From contig CAZZNY010000001.1 in the NCBI GenBank assembly GCA_964655935.1, positions 496,001 to 560,000 on the forward strand: a stretch of 64,000 bases of DNA, read 5' to 3'. The notes under the pieces are model-generated. The model was not told where the DNA came from, made no database searches, and worked only from the letters and a program-made list of their open reading frames with translations. Position numbers and translations under genes: made by a program. The stretch is from CAZZNY01 sp964655935. Lineage in GTDB: Bacteria; Patescibacteriota; Gracilibacteria; BD1-5; UBA2023. Shown here piece by piece: positions 19,576 through 30,223 of this stretch (the stretch's first letter is position 1; each line of letters opens with the position of its first letter).

Positions 19576-22263
19576 TTATTTACCATATTTTTTTTCGAGC
19601 ATTTTTAGAAATTCACTTGAAAATCCTGAACGAATCGGAAGTCATTTCGGGAAACTTCACTTCACAATCTCTCACCACCTGGAACCGAGTCGACTATCAA
19701 GGATAACAATGATTCATTTATCTTGCTTCGTACGAATGAGTCGTCCTATTCATTGTTTTAACTTTAGAATCATCGCCGGAACGGAATATTCGAGAAAACT
19801 ATCAGAAAATAGTCGTGACCGAGCGACAAAAACCGGATCTGTCGGAACAGCAAATGGAAGCTTATGAATCACAAGAACTTCCACGTCAGAACCTGGAATA
19901 TCTACTCACTCCCAGAAACTGTCGGTTCATAAAAGTACTGAAGTAGCCGCATTTTTTTTGAAAGATTCCAGAAGTTTTTGTTTCGATCCGCCGATTCACT
20001 GAGCGAGAAGAGAAATTCCGATCTCTTTCAAGCTTGATCCAATCTGAAAAGATGTTTCTCTCATTGCGACAAATGAAGTAAAAAGACACAGCGTTCTTCC
20101 TCAGATTATTTTTGTCATATCAAGAATAAAGGTGTTTGCCTGTTTTCTCGTCTCATTATTACGAATATCTCAGATATCTGATGGTAAGTAGATGAGTGCT
20201 TGTTTTGTGTAATCAAAATCTGATTCGAGTTCAAGCGCTTGAAATTTTGTCGCACCAAGCGTTTTTTTAATATAATCAAAAGAATTATTAACCTGTAATG
20301 TCGCACTGGTAAGAATGGTAGATTTTGTTTTCTGCCAAAGTCGAGAATCCAAAATCGTTCCGATAGAAAGAAAAGTGAATTGTGCAAAAATCTCTCCACG
20401 ATCGTTTCGTGAAATAATCTTAATGAGTCCTTCACTGCTTGAGGAAAACATTTTTCCCATCACATTCGAATGTTCGTCGAGCTCTAAAATAAATTTTTCG
20501 ATTTTTCGATAGAGTTCTTCCGGAGCATTATAGAGAAGTGAGACAAGCGTGTGCGTTTTGGAGAGCAGTGCCTGAAGAATTTTTTCGTATCAGGAAACAT
20601 AATCCTGAGAATAGAAAGAATCTTCCAAAAGCACGGAGGTCATTGTTCGTTGTTGGTTTTCTCCAGATCATTCGAGTCTGACGATATATTCGCGTAAAAT
20701 ATCGAGAAGCATGCCAAAATAGAGGAAAATCGATTCGCGATACTCTGAAAATTCATTTAAAACAAAAGGTTCTTCTGGGTGTTTTTTCGCATAATATTTC
20801 ATCGAATGTTCGATTGCAAGAAAAATCGTCTCGATCATCTGAAGCGAGGTAGAATGTTTGAAACTTTCCGTCGAAACATTTTCCAGATTATGTGCCTCAT
20901 CCACGACCAAATATTCGACTTCTGGAAGAATTTTTACGGAAGTCTCATCGGTATCTTGTGTCAAAAGCGCGTGATTGATAACGACGATATTCGCATCTTT
21001 CGCACTGGTTCGTGCGCGATAAAGAAATTCTCGTTCCCGATACGGATTCCAATTTTCGAGTACTCTACGATCATCGGCTGAAAGCGTTTTTAAGAGCGTG
21101 AATTCTTTATTATAAAAATTCAGTTCATCGAGTTCGCCAGTCTCAGTTACTAAAAGCCAATATAAAATTTTTCCGATACACAAAATCTCATATTCTTCGA
21201 ATTGTTCTGTCTCAAGAAAATCAATGAAAGGCAGAAGTCCGAGATAATTTCGACGTCATTTTACTTTTGTAACTGAAAAGGTGGCACGAGCATCAGCTCT
21301 CGTAAGCATGTCCCGAAGTGCTGGCACGTCTTTGTAGACAATTTGATCTTGAAGTGTTTTCGTATTCGTCGAGATAAAAACCTGTTTTCCAGTCCGAAGT
21401 GAGAGAAGAATCGAAGGAGTCAGATAAGCAAACGTTTTTCCGATCCCCGTCGGAGCTTCAATCAGATAGAGTTCTTGTTTTTCATATGCTTCGTCGATCA
21501 CATGTGCCATACGAAGCTGTTCTGGTCGATCTTCGAGTCCATCATGTTTTTTTGAGCCAAGCAGATCGTCAACGGTCACAGAAAAATTTTCAAGCTTTAT
21601 TCGCTCTGTTTTTTTGTATTCCGGATGTCGCTCGAGAATCAACCTTTTAATCCCCTCCCTATCGACTAGTTCGGGCGTATAGAGAAGAACTTCTCGAGCA
21701 AAATCTAGAAATGGATTTGATCAAGGAAGTGTCAGAAGATACGAAAAAATCTGATGCTCTTCAAGAGAAAATAATTGAATCTTTTTTTGAATCGCAAGAA
21801 ATAAATCAATCGTCCCTTTTGTATCTCCGAGCGCTCGATGTTGACCAGTAAATGGCTTTCAGATCATCTCGCAAAGATGTCCGAGATTCATGCTTCGTTC
21901 CTGCCAGAGAGTGATTTGAGCGAGCTTAAAAGTATCGTATGCAGTGTTTTTCTCAAGAGTGATTCCTGCTGCACGAAGAAACTGAATATCAAATTCTACA
22001 TTATGACCAAGAATCGGCAAATCTCAGATAAAATTCGCGATTCGGTCACGAACTTCCGCAATCATCGGCATACCCATGAGATCACTATCAGTAATTCCTG
22101 TAAGGTGTGCAATTTCTTGAGGCAAAAGAAAACCCGGATCAATCAATGTCGAATATTCTTCAAGAATCACGTCTCATTCGAATTTTATAAGTGCGACTTC
22201 GATAATAGAATCTTCCAAAGAAGAAAGCCCAGTTGTTTCGAGATCTAAAGCAATAATTGGCAT
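19576..22263 (-). CDS. dinG: DnaQ-like exonuclease fused to DinG-type DEAD/H helicase
   Basis: An 895-residue fusion. Residues 1-165 are a DEDDh 3'-5' exonuclease: LDLETTGLSSLEDSIIE (Exo I), GHNVEFDIQFL (Exo II) and HRALGDT (Exo III). After a linker comes a superfamily 2 helicase of the XPD/DinG type: Walker A IEAPTGIGKTFAY, motif II LVVDEAHNLENV, then LTSATL, LLGTDSFWEGVDIPG and GIGRLIRTKQDKG. The four-cysteine Fe-S cluster of E. coli DinG is absent, as in the Bacillus-type exonuclease-DinG. Its role is probably DNA repair or R-loop handling. UGA glycines lie before RRNYLG, SGENQQ and DIRNNE. It is divergent from the gene at 22416. Confidence 0.93.
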
Positions 22264-22293
22264 GAATTTTTTAATATAAGAATTATCGGCGAT

Positions 22294-22320
22294 ATTATAT
22301 AGCTTTTCGATGGTTTGCAA
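22294..22320 (-). promoter_or_regulatory. Promoter of the dinG-type gene
   Basis: TTGCAA at 22315-22320 and TATAAT at 22294-22299 on the minus strand, spacer 15, 31 bases before the start codon. Confidence 0.7.
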
Positions 22321-22357
22321 AGGAAAGAGAAAAATCTCTCAGATAAAAGAAAATATA

Positions 22358-22385
22358 TTGCTTTTTACGAGAAAATCGTTATAAA
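22358..22385 (+). promoter_or_regulatory. Promoter of the gene at 22416
   Basis: TTGCTT at 22358-22363 and TATAAA at 22380-22385, spacer 16, divergent from the dinG promoter. Confidence 0.55.
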
Positions 22386-22415
22386 ATAAATAATTTATTA
22401 CCTAGGTGAACCTAT

Positions 22416-23207
22416 ATGAAAATTCCAGAAGATACACACGAGGAGGCTTGTTTGCTTAATAGCGAATGACTCATTGTACCATGCTCAAAAGATTCGATAA
22501 ATGAAATCTATAACGATTATGCTACAAGTGGTATAAAAGGATCTATTTTACGAGGAATATATCAGTTTTGAATTCTACGAAGACTTACTATGATATCAGG
22601 AATGGAATGTACTGACAAGAGAGAATTATTTCTTACTATCCAATTAGCTTTCAAGGAATATAAAAAACTCAATCCAAATTGTACAGCCACTCTTCATGAT
22701 TTATTTTGAACTCCTTATCTTCAACAAAAAGTATTGGATCATTTTATGGAAAAAGGTTGGGAATTATCGAATTCCCAAGTTGCATTGCCTAAAAAAGAAC
22801 TCTCAAAAACAAGAGAAGAACTCTCTTCGTTCATTAAAGAAACTCGAGAACTTGAAGCAATTGCTCATAAACTAAATGCAAAACAATTATTAGCATACAT
22901 AAAGGAAAATCTCATCAATAAAGAAAAGGATTTTGTTGAAGATAATACACTTAATATGTCTCCTCGAGACTTTACTACTATACTTCATGCTATCGATAGT
23001 CACCCGGTACTTGATGGTTTTGTAAAATTTTCGATTCTTCTGGGTATTAGAAATTATCTCGATGAAGAATACAGCTTCTATAAACATGAAAATTCTAAAA
23101 TTATTCGATTTCTTGATTTTGCATTAGAACAAACAGAAAATTTGAAAAATCAAATAGGTCATCTTCTTCATATTGAAAACACACCAACCCCACGCGACAC
23201 AAAATAA
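22416..23207 (+). CDS. Hypothetical cytoplasmic protein
   Basis: A 263-residue, mostly helical, soluble protein without signal or membrane segment. It begins MKIPEDTHEEACLLNSEG. The central part (PKKELSKTREELSSFIKETR) is coiled-coil-like and is followed by LNMSPRDFTTILHAIDSHP. Four or five UGA glycines occur in the first 110 residues, none later. No family is recognised. It is one of the few genes here with a Shine-Dalgarno-like AGGTGA, six bases before the start. Confidence 0.7.
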
Positions 23208-23219
23208 ATAACAACCTAC

Positions 23220-23247
23220 TTGAAAAAACCAACAATTCCTATATACT
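23220..23247 (+). promoter_or_regulatory. Promoter of the MoxR operon
   Basis: TTGAAA at 23220-23225 and TATACT at 23242-23247, spacer 16, 56 bases before the moxR start. Confidence 0.65.
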
Positions 23248-23250
23248 CTC

Positions 23251-23281
23251 AAGGCTTACATATCAGTAAGTCTTGTTTTTT
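23251..23281 (+). promoter_or_regulatory. Leader hairpin with T-run before moxR (possible attenuator)
   Basis: AAGGCTTA pairs with TAAGTCTT across an eight-base loop and is followed by GTTTTTT, all between the promoter and the moxR ATG. It looks like a weak intrinsic terminator in the untranslated leader. Confidence 0.5.
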
Positions 23282-23302
23282 GATTTTAATAATTTTTTTC
23301 TT

Positions 23303-24265
23303 ATGTTTCTCAAATCTTCTGAAAAAATCCAAGCGATCCGAAATGAGATCCAAAAACGTATTATCGGACAGTCAAAGCTCGTTGATCGGCTCTTGATCGT
23401 ACTTTTTGCTCGTGGACACATGATCCTCGAGTGAGTTCCGGGGCTTGCGAAGACACTTGCAGCTCACACACTCGCTTCAGCCCTCGATCTTCATTTTTCT
23501 CGTATTCAGTTCACTCCAGATCTCCTTCCTTCAGATCTTGTCTGAGGTCAGATTTATAATCAATCTGAGTCAAAGTTTTATGTAAAAAAATGACCGATTT
23601 TCACAAATTTCTTGTTAGCTGATGAGATTAATCGTGCTCCAGCCAAGGTTCAGTCTGCTCTTCTCGAAGCCATGCAAGAACGACAAGTCACGATCGCTGA
23701 TGAGACCTTCTCGCTTCCCGTTCCTTTTCTCGTAATCGCGACTCAGAATCCGCTCGAACAAGAGTGAACCTATCCTCTTCCCGAAGCTCAGCTTGACCGA
23801 TTCTTATTAAAAACCATCGTACAATATCCAGATCGAGAAGAAGAAATCCAGATCATGAAACAACAATCGAAAGACACTCTTTCAGCGATAGAAAAACAAC
23901 TTTCTGCACAAGAAGTTACAGAAATCCAAAATCTCATCCGAGAGAAAATATTTGTCGACGAGAAAATATATACGTATATTCGAGATATCGTCTTTGCGAC
24001 AAGACAACCGGAGGATTATAAACTCGAAAATATTAAACCGTACATCAATTGTGGGGCTTCTCCTCGAGCTTCTATCGCACTTCTTGATTCTGCTCGCGTC
24101 TACGCGTTTTTGCAATGACGAGAGTATGTAATTCCCGAAGACATAAAAGAACTCGCTCCAGACGTACTCAGACACCGTATTTCCCTCACCTTCGAGGCGA
24201 TCGGGGAAAATATTAGAGCAGATGATATTATCTCAAAAATTCTCGATAACATTATCGTTCCATAA
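23303..24265 (+). CDS. MoxR family AAA+ ATPase
   Basis: A 320-residue AAA+ chaperone-like ATPase. Walker A is [13 protein letters not shown] near residue 44 with its Gly by UGA, the MoxR-specific [17 protein letters not shown] follows, Walker B is [20 protein letters not shown], sensor 1 is [22 protein letters not shown], and the lid has [18 protein letters not shown]. MoxR ATPases work with DUF58 and von Willebrand-type proteins to mature or insert enzyme complexes and envelope proteins. The next gene, DUF58, overlaps its stop (TAATG), the classical arrangement. Confidence 0.95.
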
Positions 24266-25170
24266 TGCAAAAAACACTCGACATCACCACGATCAAAAAA
24301 ATGTCCGGTCTTATCGCAGGAAATTACAAGACCTCTTTTCGTGGACTCTGAATCGAGTTCGAAGATTTACGTAATTATACGCTTGGTGATGATATTCGGA
24401 ATATTGACTGGAACTCCAGTGCAAAAACTGGAAATCTTCTCGTAAAAAAATATAAAGAAGAGCGTGAATGTTCGACGATTTTTATCGTAGACAGTAATCA
24501 AAATATGCAATTTGGTTCAGAGAAAAAAAGGAAAATCGATACTTTGAATGAGATTCTTCTGACGCTCGCCTTTTCTGCTGGAACTGGATGAGATGCTTTC
24601 TGAGCATATTTTTTATGAAAAAATAATTCTGAATTTCTTCCGATTAAAAAGGGAAAAATTCAACTTTCTCTCCTCTTACAAAAAATTGAAAGTTTTTCAA
24701 ATCCCCACCAAGAATCCTCATTGCGAGGTACGAAGCAATCTAGTACATTGGCTTCACAAACCATAAATAACAGTTTTTCTCTCAGTAATACTATCAAAAC
24801 CCTTTATAAACAAAAAACAAGAAATAAACTTCTTTTCTTTCTGACTGATATATTTTTAGATGAATCCTGTTTTCATCAGATTCGAGCTCTTGCTCAGGCA
24901 AATGATCTCGTCTGGTTTCATATTTTCGATAAATTCGAAAACACCCTCTCCACAGAAGTAACCACTCATATGATTCAAAACTGAGAAAATATTACCATCA
25001 CACCAAACGAAAAAAAGCAACAAAAATACACAGAACTTCGAAGAAATAAAATCAAACAATTCGAAAAATCCATACGATCATCTGGTGGAGACTATCTCTT
25101 CTTCGACGATACTGAAAATATTTTTAAAAAACTCTACGATTTCTTTAAAAAACGCCAAAGTAGAAAGTAA
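24265..25170 (+). CDS. DUF58 domain protein, MoxR partner
   Basis: A 301-residue protein with the DUF58 hallmarks: YKTSFRGLGIEFEDLRNYTLGDDIRNIDWN at the N-terminus, then LLVKKYKEERECSTIFIVD and a vWA-like core. The start codon overlaps the moxR stop. Near residues 150-165 a family A palindromic repeat lies inside the coding sequence and is translated as SLRGTKQSSTL, yet the frame stays open; this looks like an insertion into a surface loop between LLLQKIESFSNP and TIKTLYKQKTRNKLLFFL. Likely acts with MoxR at the membrane. Confidence 0.88.
24718..24743. repeat. Family A palindromic repeat inside a coding gene
   Basis: TCATTGCGAGGTACGAAGCA matches the intergenic repeat at 25694 with one change over these 20 bases, but it lies in frame inside the DUF58 gene. 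Confidence 0.85.
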
Positions 25171-25263
25171 ATAGAATAGCGGGGTGGCTAGGTAGGAGCA
25201 TAGAAATGCTTATTCCCCTATTCCACTATTCCACTACGCTCCTATGCCCCTAATCCACTATTT

Positions 25264-25683
25264 ATGCCCTTCGATATCCGCGACACTCTGAACTACTTCC
25301 CGATTTATTGGCAATTATTTCTTATTATTCCGATAATTATTTTTTTGGTTTATTCTTGGAAGTTCCTTGCGATGTCTCATAAAAAACAACCAAAAATTGT
25401 TATTGATCCATTGGTTTTTGCTCGAGAAAAACTGAATTGACTCGATTTGAATGATCCGAAATTTGTGCAGAGGCTTGATTATATCGTACGAAAATATCTC
25501 GAACTCACCGGGGTGATCGTCAAATGAACCCGTAAAACCGCGATGGAAATCTCAAGAGTCGAGATAAAAGACTCGATTCGTACTTTTATCATGCTCTCAA
25601 ATCGTTACAAATACGCACCAGAAAATATAAGCAAACAAGAAAAAGAGAATCTTCTACGGATGGCAAGAGGAATCGTCGAATAA
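25264..25683 (+). CDS. Small membrane protein of the MoxR/DUF58 cassette
   Basis: A 139-residue protein with an N-terminal transmembrane helix at about residues 17-36 (LFLIIPIIIFLVYSWKFLAM) and a cytoplasmic helical domain (DLNDPKFVQRLDYIVRKYLE, GTRKTAMEISRVEIKDSIRT). This resembles the DUF4381-type or BatD-tail proteins found after DUF58 genes; the assignment is by position and layout only. A tandem TATTCCACTATTCCAC tract precedes its start. UGA glycines are in LNGLDL and VKGTRK. Confidence 0.7.
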
Positions 25684-25693
25684 CTTTCAATCT

Positions 25694-25773
25694 CGTCATT
25701 GCGAGGCACGAAGCAATCTACAACATGACTTTAACTCATCTAGATTGCTTCGTCGTGCCTCTTCGCAATGACG
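25694..25773. repeat. Family A palindromic repeat, complete copy
   Basis: CGTCATTGCGAGGCACGAAG at the left end is answered by the inverted CTTCGTCGTGCC...CGCAATGACG at the right end, with an inner TCTA/TAGA. It folds into an 80-base hairpin between the MoxR cassette and recR. Confidence 0.9.
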
Positions 25774-25805
25774 AATACTACCACTCACTACTTGCTATCG
25801 ACAGC

Positions 25806-25838
25806 CATGTAACTTTGTAACCTTGTAACCCTGTAACT
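25806..25838. repeat. Tandem tract in front of recR
   Basis: Three copies of TGTAACYYTG-like units lead to the recR start. It is nearly the same unit as the tract before rsmI at 10511-10541. Confidence 0.8.
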
Positions 25839-25843
25839 ATCCC

Positions 25844-26440
25844 ATGCCCGAATCACTCCGTCGTCTCATCGAAGTTATCTCTTTTCTTCCAGGAATCTGA
25901 GAGAAAACTGCGACAAAACTTGCCTTTTTCTTGCTCAAATCTCATCCGAGCTATCTTGATAAATTCTCATCTGAGCTTGAAAAAATCCAGAAAGAAATCC
26001 ATGAATGCAACGTTTGTGGAGCGCTTACTGATATGAAACGAGATGTTTGTGAAATATGTGAAAATACCATGCGTGATTCTTCGAGTATCTGTGTAATCGA
26101 AGACTATCTTGATATGATCGCTCTCGAGCGACTCGGAATTTATAAGGGAAAATATCATATTCTCTGAGGTGCGATTTCTCCTATTAATGGCATACTTCCA
26201 TCAGATCTCAAAATCAAACAACTTTTTGAAAGACTACGCTCAGGATCAACTAAAGAACTAATAATTGCTTGTAATCCAAATATTGAAGGCGAAGCAACTA
26301 CTATGTATATAAAAGAAAACCTTCCACGAGAAGTAGAAGGCCTTCGGATTACACGACTTTCGAAGTGATTACCGAATTCCGGATACATCGAATACGCCGA
26401 CGAGATTACACTGATTAATGCATTCAAAGGGAGAAATTAA
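25844..26440 (+). CDS. recR: Recombination protein RecR
   Basis: A 198-residue protein, the standard RecR length. It has a helix-hairpin-helix LPGIGEKTATKLAFFLL (first Gly of the hairpin region by UGA), a C4 zinc finger CNVCG...CEIC, a Toprim domain starting ICVIEDYLDMIALERLG with GGAISPINGILPSDL, and the C-terminal Walker B-like ITRLSKGLPNSGYIEYADEITL. RecR works with RecO (and RecF) to load RecA at gaps. It is isolated here, without dnaX or the ybaB-type gene usually upstream. Confidence 0.96.
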
Positions 26441-26538
26441 AATACTTTTGATATATTTTGGACTAATACAGTGGATATATTTCTAGACTATAGAATGAAA
26501 AAAGATTACTGTTGTACCGAATAGTTATTGTTTTCTTT

Positions 26539-26580
26539 TTAAAAAAACGCTGAAACATGTTATTTCAGCGTTTTTTTAAA
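26539..26580. terminator. Bidirectional terminator
   Basis: Stem AAAAACGCTGAAA/TTTCAGCGTTTTT with T-runs on both strands, between convergent recR and the Cys-rich protein gene. Confidence 0.9.
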
Positions 26581-26603
26581 AAGAATCACTTCATTCAAAA
26601 AAA

Positions 26604-28061
26604 TTATTGTAGACATGCGTATTCATATTCCGTCGTACTTGAATCACTTCATGACTGAATCCAACAACTATTGACACAGTATCTCGTAACACCTATGGTC
26701 GCTAGAGAACATCATTTGGTCGTACCACACTCATAATTAGGTTCACATTTATAATATGCTGGAATTGGAAAATCTCTCGTATTACCGGTTGGTTGCCAAG
26801 TTGGTTTAGATGTACCACCACCACACAAATCACAATACGATGGAGATGGTCCCGAACAACTACCACCACTACATGGCTGACGAGTTTCAAGATCTATACA
26901 CTCTATTGGTTCTTCCATTCCTGTACTACTACCACCTACACATGTAGATGCACATGCTGGTACTACTCCCCAACCACATTTTGCTGCACATAAAGATCCA
27001 TCTCATCCACAAACCCCACATACATCCTTACTTTTCGTTGGTGTATATATACATGCAACATTTGTCTGAACATTAGTACAATTATCTAAGACATTTTTTT
27101 GTCAACTCGTAGAACACTCATCTACCGTGGCAGCACAAGAAGATACATCAGTATATCAAAGTGATCCTGCAGTACAAGATGGAGGAGGTGTTCCACATCC
27201 TGCAGTTATTCCATTATAATCAGTTGCGGATCATCCACAAATTCCCGCACAATCATTTGTTTTACCAGAGTTACAAAAACCATCACAACCGATAGATTTT
27301 ATAGCACAACAGGTTCATTCATTATCTTTTAATTGCCCACTTGAACATCCAGGAGGTGGAGGACAAACCCCACATATATCCTTACCAGAATCCCATCCAC
27401 TTCCATCAATTAAACAAGTATATAGTGTCGCGCAACTTGGGGGACTACATGATGCCACTCCGATCTCTTTTGTGCTACCTGGAGTACAAGTGGTAGGTGG
27501 CGGCGTTCCACATCCTACAGTCGCACCATTATAATCAGTTGTGGATCACCCACAAACACCTGCACAGTCTCGTGTTTCGCTCGTACCAGTAGACACTGTA
27601 GTAGTATCTGTCCCGTTACAGGCATAAACGGTATTAAAATACTGACAACTGGTAGAATTAAGTGTCGGACCAGAGACCACAGTTCCAGCATTTATGGCAC
27701 ATTTTGTACAGCTTGGGTAGGTACCGTAAGGTTTTGGATCAAAACAAGACGGCAATATACATGTGGGGTCACCATTGTTGAACGTTAAAACTTGATCCCC
27801 AGAGCAAGATGTAATTATACGTCTCTGAATGGAATCATCCGCTTGGGCACTTCCTATACTTCCATCCAAAATTTTAACAGAAGTAACACTACCATCTTTG
27901 AGCTGTATATTTGATATACTATTAGGAGCTATATTGCTCCCATCGATATTTCCATTTTTAATAAGTTCTCACAGGGCTCAGTTGTCCGCAAAAACATTTC
28001 ACATAAACAGGAAAGATCAGAGTAAAATGAAAGCGGTGTGTCTTTTCGATAGTGAGAACAT
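26604..28061 (-). CDS. Secreted cysteine-rich repeat protein (copy 1)
   Basis: A 485-residue exported protein. After a signal peptide (residues 1-25, LLGSFLFMGNVFA) comes a stalk of short repeats, SNIAPNSISNIQLKDGSVTS and KILDGSIGSAQADDSI. A long Cys-rich region follows, with modules such as DCAGVCGGS, ATDYNG-ITAGCGTPPP and CSSGQLKDNEGTCCA, Pro- and Gly-rich between cysteines. Most cysteines are spaced for disulfides, so folding outside the cytoplasm is expected. About 320 bases (27170-27490) are identical to the neighbouring paralogue. Probably a cell-surface adhesin or pilus-tip-like protein; no known family. Confidence 0.75.
27170..27490. repeat. Direct repeat, copy 1 (identical to 28929-29249)
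   Basis: A block of about 320 bases inside the Cys-rich gene that is identical, by reading, to the block 1759 bases downstream in the paralogue. Confidence 0.9.
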
Positions 28062-28230
28062 GAGTGAATAATTAGTAATAATAGATTCTCATTCTTTTTG
28101 ATTCGAGAGCTTACTTGTTTATTGAGCGATAATTGGTTTTCTGTGAATCACTTGTTGTTTATAGTGGAAAAACAGGATATTATCAATAAAAACCATTCAT
28201 TACATACCCTGTATATACCTTGCAATTTCC

Positions 28231-29682
28231 TTATTTACAGACATAATTCATGTAATCAGAATCTCCACTACAATCTGCACAAGTAGTTCTTTGTGTTCAG
28301 ATTGGGCTACATATTCCACCACCAATATTCTCACATCACATACCATTATCATAATTGTGATATTGTCAGTCGTCATATGTCTGACATCAACTATAGTCAC
28401 TCGACTCGAGTACCCAATTACCACAAACAACGCCACAGCCACAACCATTATCTACTTTTGTTGAGTTACATATATTATCACAACCAGATGTTGCATAACA
28501 ACTTCCTGGTGTTCCACATGGAGTAGAACCAGAACAAGCTCATGGAGGAGGTGTACCACATCCTGCAGTTATTCCATTATAATCAGTTACAGATCATCCA
28601 CAGACTCCACTACAATCTGTTGTTTGTGTTGGAGCATACACGCAGGATGTATTTGTTTGTGTGTTGGTACAATTATCTACAATATTTTTCTGTCCGCTCG
28701 TAGAACATTCATCTACTGTGGCAGTACAAGAAGATACGTCAGTATATCAAAGTGATCAAGCAGTACAAGAACTCTCACATGCACAAGTGATGGGATTTTT
28801 AGTTTCTCCAGGATTACATGCTACATCTGTACATATAATTGGCTCACATGAACAGAATCATGTATCCCACTTAAGTCAATCCGAACATGTTGTATCATAA
28901 CATGTTCATTTGCATAATTCTTTCGGAGCAGTACAAGATGGAGGAGGTGTTCCACATCCTGCAGTTATTCCATTATAATCAGTTGCGGATCATCCACAAA
29001 TTCCCGCACAATCATTTGTTTTACCAGAGTTACAAAAACCATCACAACCGATAGATTTTATAGCACAACAGGTTCATTCATTATCTTTTAATTGCCCACT
29101 TGAACATCCAGGAGGTGGAGGACAAACCCCACATATATCCTTACCAGAATCCCATCCACTTCCATCAATTAAACAAGTATATAGTGTCGCGCAACTTGGG
29201 GGACTACATGATGCCACTCCGATCTCTTTTGTGCTACCTGGAGTACAAGCTAAAGATCATCAGCAGTTCACGGAAACTCAGCAAATAGTATGAGTTCCAG
29301 TTATATATCAAAGACTTGCACAAGTGTCAACACATGGAGGTAATGATGATACACTTGGTACAGTACATATTACTGTACCATCCACCGCTATTGCATTAAT
29401 TCCATATAAACAAGTACCGTTAATAGTTAATTGAATCTGTGGAGTAACCTTCAAGGAATTTACTGCCTGTGAGGCAATCTTAGAAGTGTTCACACTATTA
29501 TCCTGTAACTTAACAGAAGTTATCGAGTTGGATTGAATATTATTTCCGAGAAGTTTTCAATTCAAAAAAAGATCTCATATCCTCCCTGCTCAAGCCTCTG
29601 CAAAAACCAAATTACCAAAACTGGATAGCAGAATAGCTGTAAATACAGCCATCAAGACAGTGTTCGTGAGTAATCGTCGCAT
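28231..29682 (-). CDS. Secreted cysteine-rich repeat protein (copy 2)
   Basis: A 483-residue paralogue of the preceding gene with the same plan. The signal peptide ends LLSSFGNLVFA, a repeat stalk follows (NNIQSNSITSVKLQDNSVNTSKI), then a Cys-rich domain with modules DCAGICGGS, DCSGVCGGSVTDYNG and CSSGQLKDNEG. Unique parts are the C-terminal CGCGVVCGNWVLESSDYSG and an ending in CADCSGD-DYMNYVCK. Many UGA glycines. It lies 169 bases upstream of copy 1 on the same strand, so the two may be expressed together. Shared identical DNA points to recent gene conversion or duplication of modules. Confidence 0.75.
28929..29249. repeat. Direct repeat, copy 2 (identical to 27170-27490)
   Basis: Second copy of the identical block; offset 1759 bases. 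Flanking modules (for example 28661-28760 versus 27081-27180) are similar but diverged. Confidence 0.9.
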
Positions 29683-29719
29683 AAGCAGTTGGGAATAGAG
29701 AGTAAAAACATTTTTATTT

Positions 29720-29746
29720 ATTATTGCGAAACATGGAACAATCTAC
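29720..29746. repeat. Family A palindromic repeat, decayed copy
   Basis: ATTGCGAAACATGGAACAAT resembles TCATTGCGAGGCACGAAGCA-type sequence with several changes. No partner arm is visible. Confidence 0.45.
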
Positions 29747-29799
29747 GATAGATATTACTCTTCTTGATTATTTCATTACACTTCCTTATAATGAAAAAA

Positions 29800-30192
29800 T
29801 TATTTTTTCTGAGTTTTTATAGTACCGGTGCTAATCTTATTTGTACCACTATAAATCTCGTAAGCATATTCGGTATCTTGTTTGAGGCTAGTGAGAACAA
29901 CAAATCATTCTTTTCCTCGAAATTCCTTTGACTGAGAAAGATTCTTAGCACTGATACCGTATTTTATAATGAGCCTATCATAAGATTTAAAAGTGGTATT
30001 TCCGATGACCTGGGTAGTGGCAAGATCTTTTGAAGCTTGTATCATTTTATTGGAGAGATCTTTCATCTCTGGAGTAACAACTACTGTTTTATTGCTTGGA
30101 ATATCCTTCGTAACTGATATATTGCTACTAGAACAAGAAACAATTAAGAGTGTAAGTCCGAGAATCGGGAGGAATTTATAAGATACTTTCAT
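29800..30192 (-). CDS. Small lipoprotein
   Basis: A 130-residue protein with a lipoprotein signal peptide: MKVSYKFLPILGLTLLIVSC, lipobox LIVSC with lipidated Cys20, then SSSN. The mature part has a helical segment (PEMKDLSNKMIQASKDLATT) and a beta-rich end (DTEYAYEIYSGTNKISTGTI) suggestive of a small fibronectin-like or beta-sandwich domain. One UGA glycine (KEGFVVL). It belongs to the run of exported-protein genes on this strand. No family recognised. Confidence 0.75.
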
Positions 30193-30223
30193 AAGAAAAA
30201 ATAATTAAAAATAAATGCTATAA

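Noticed and set aside
27829..28900. Plus-strand frames across the Cys-rich genes
   Set aside because: They are antisense shadows of Cys/Gly codons; the minus-strand frames have signal peptides and full continuity.
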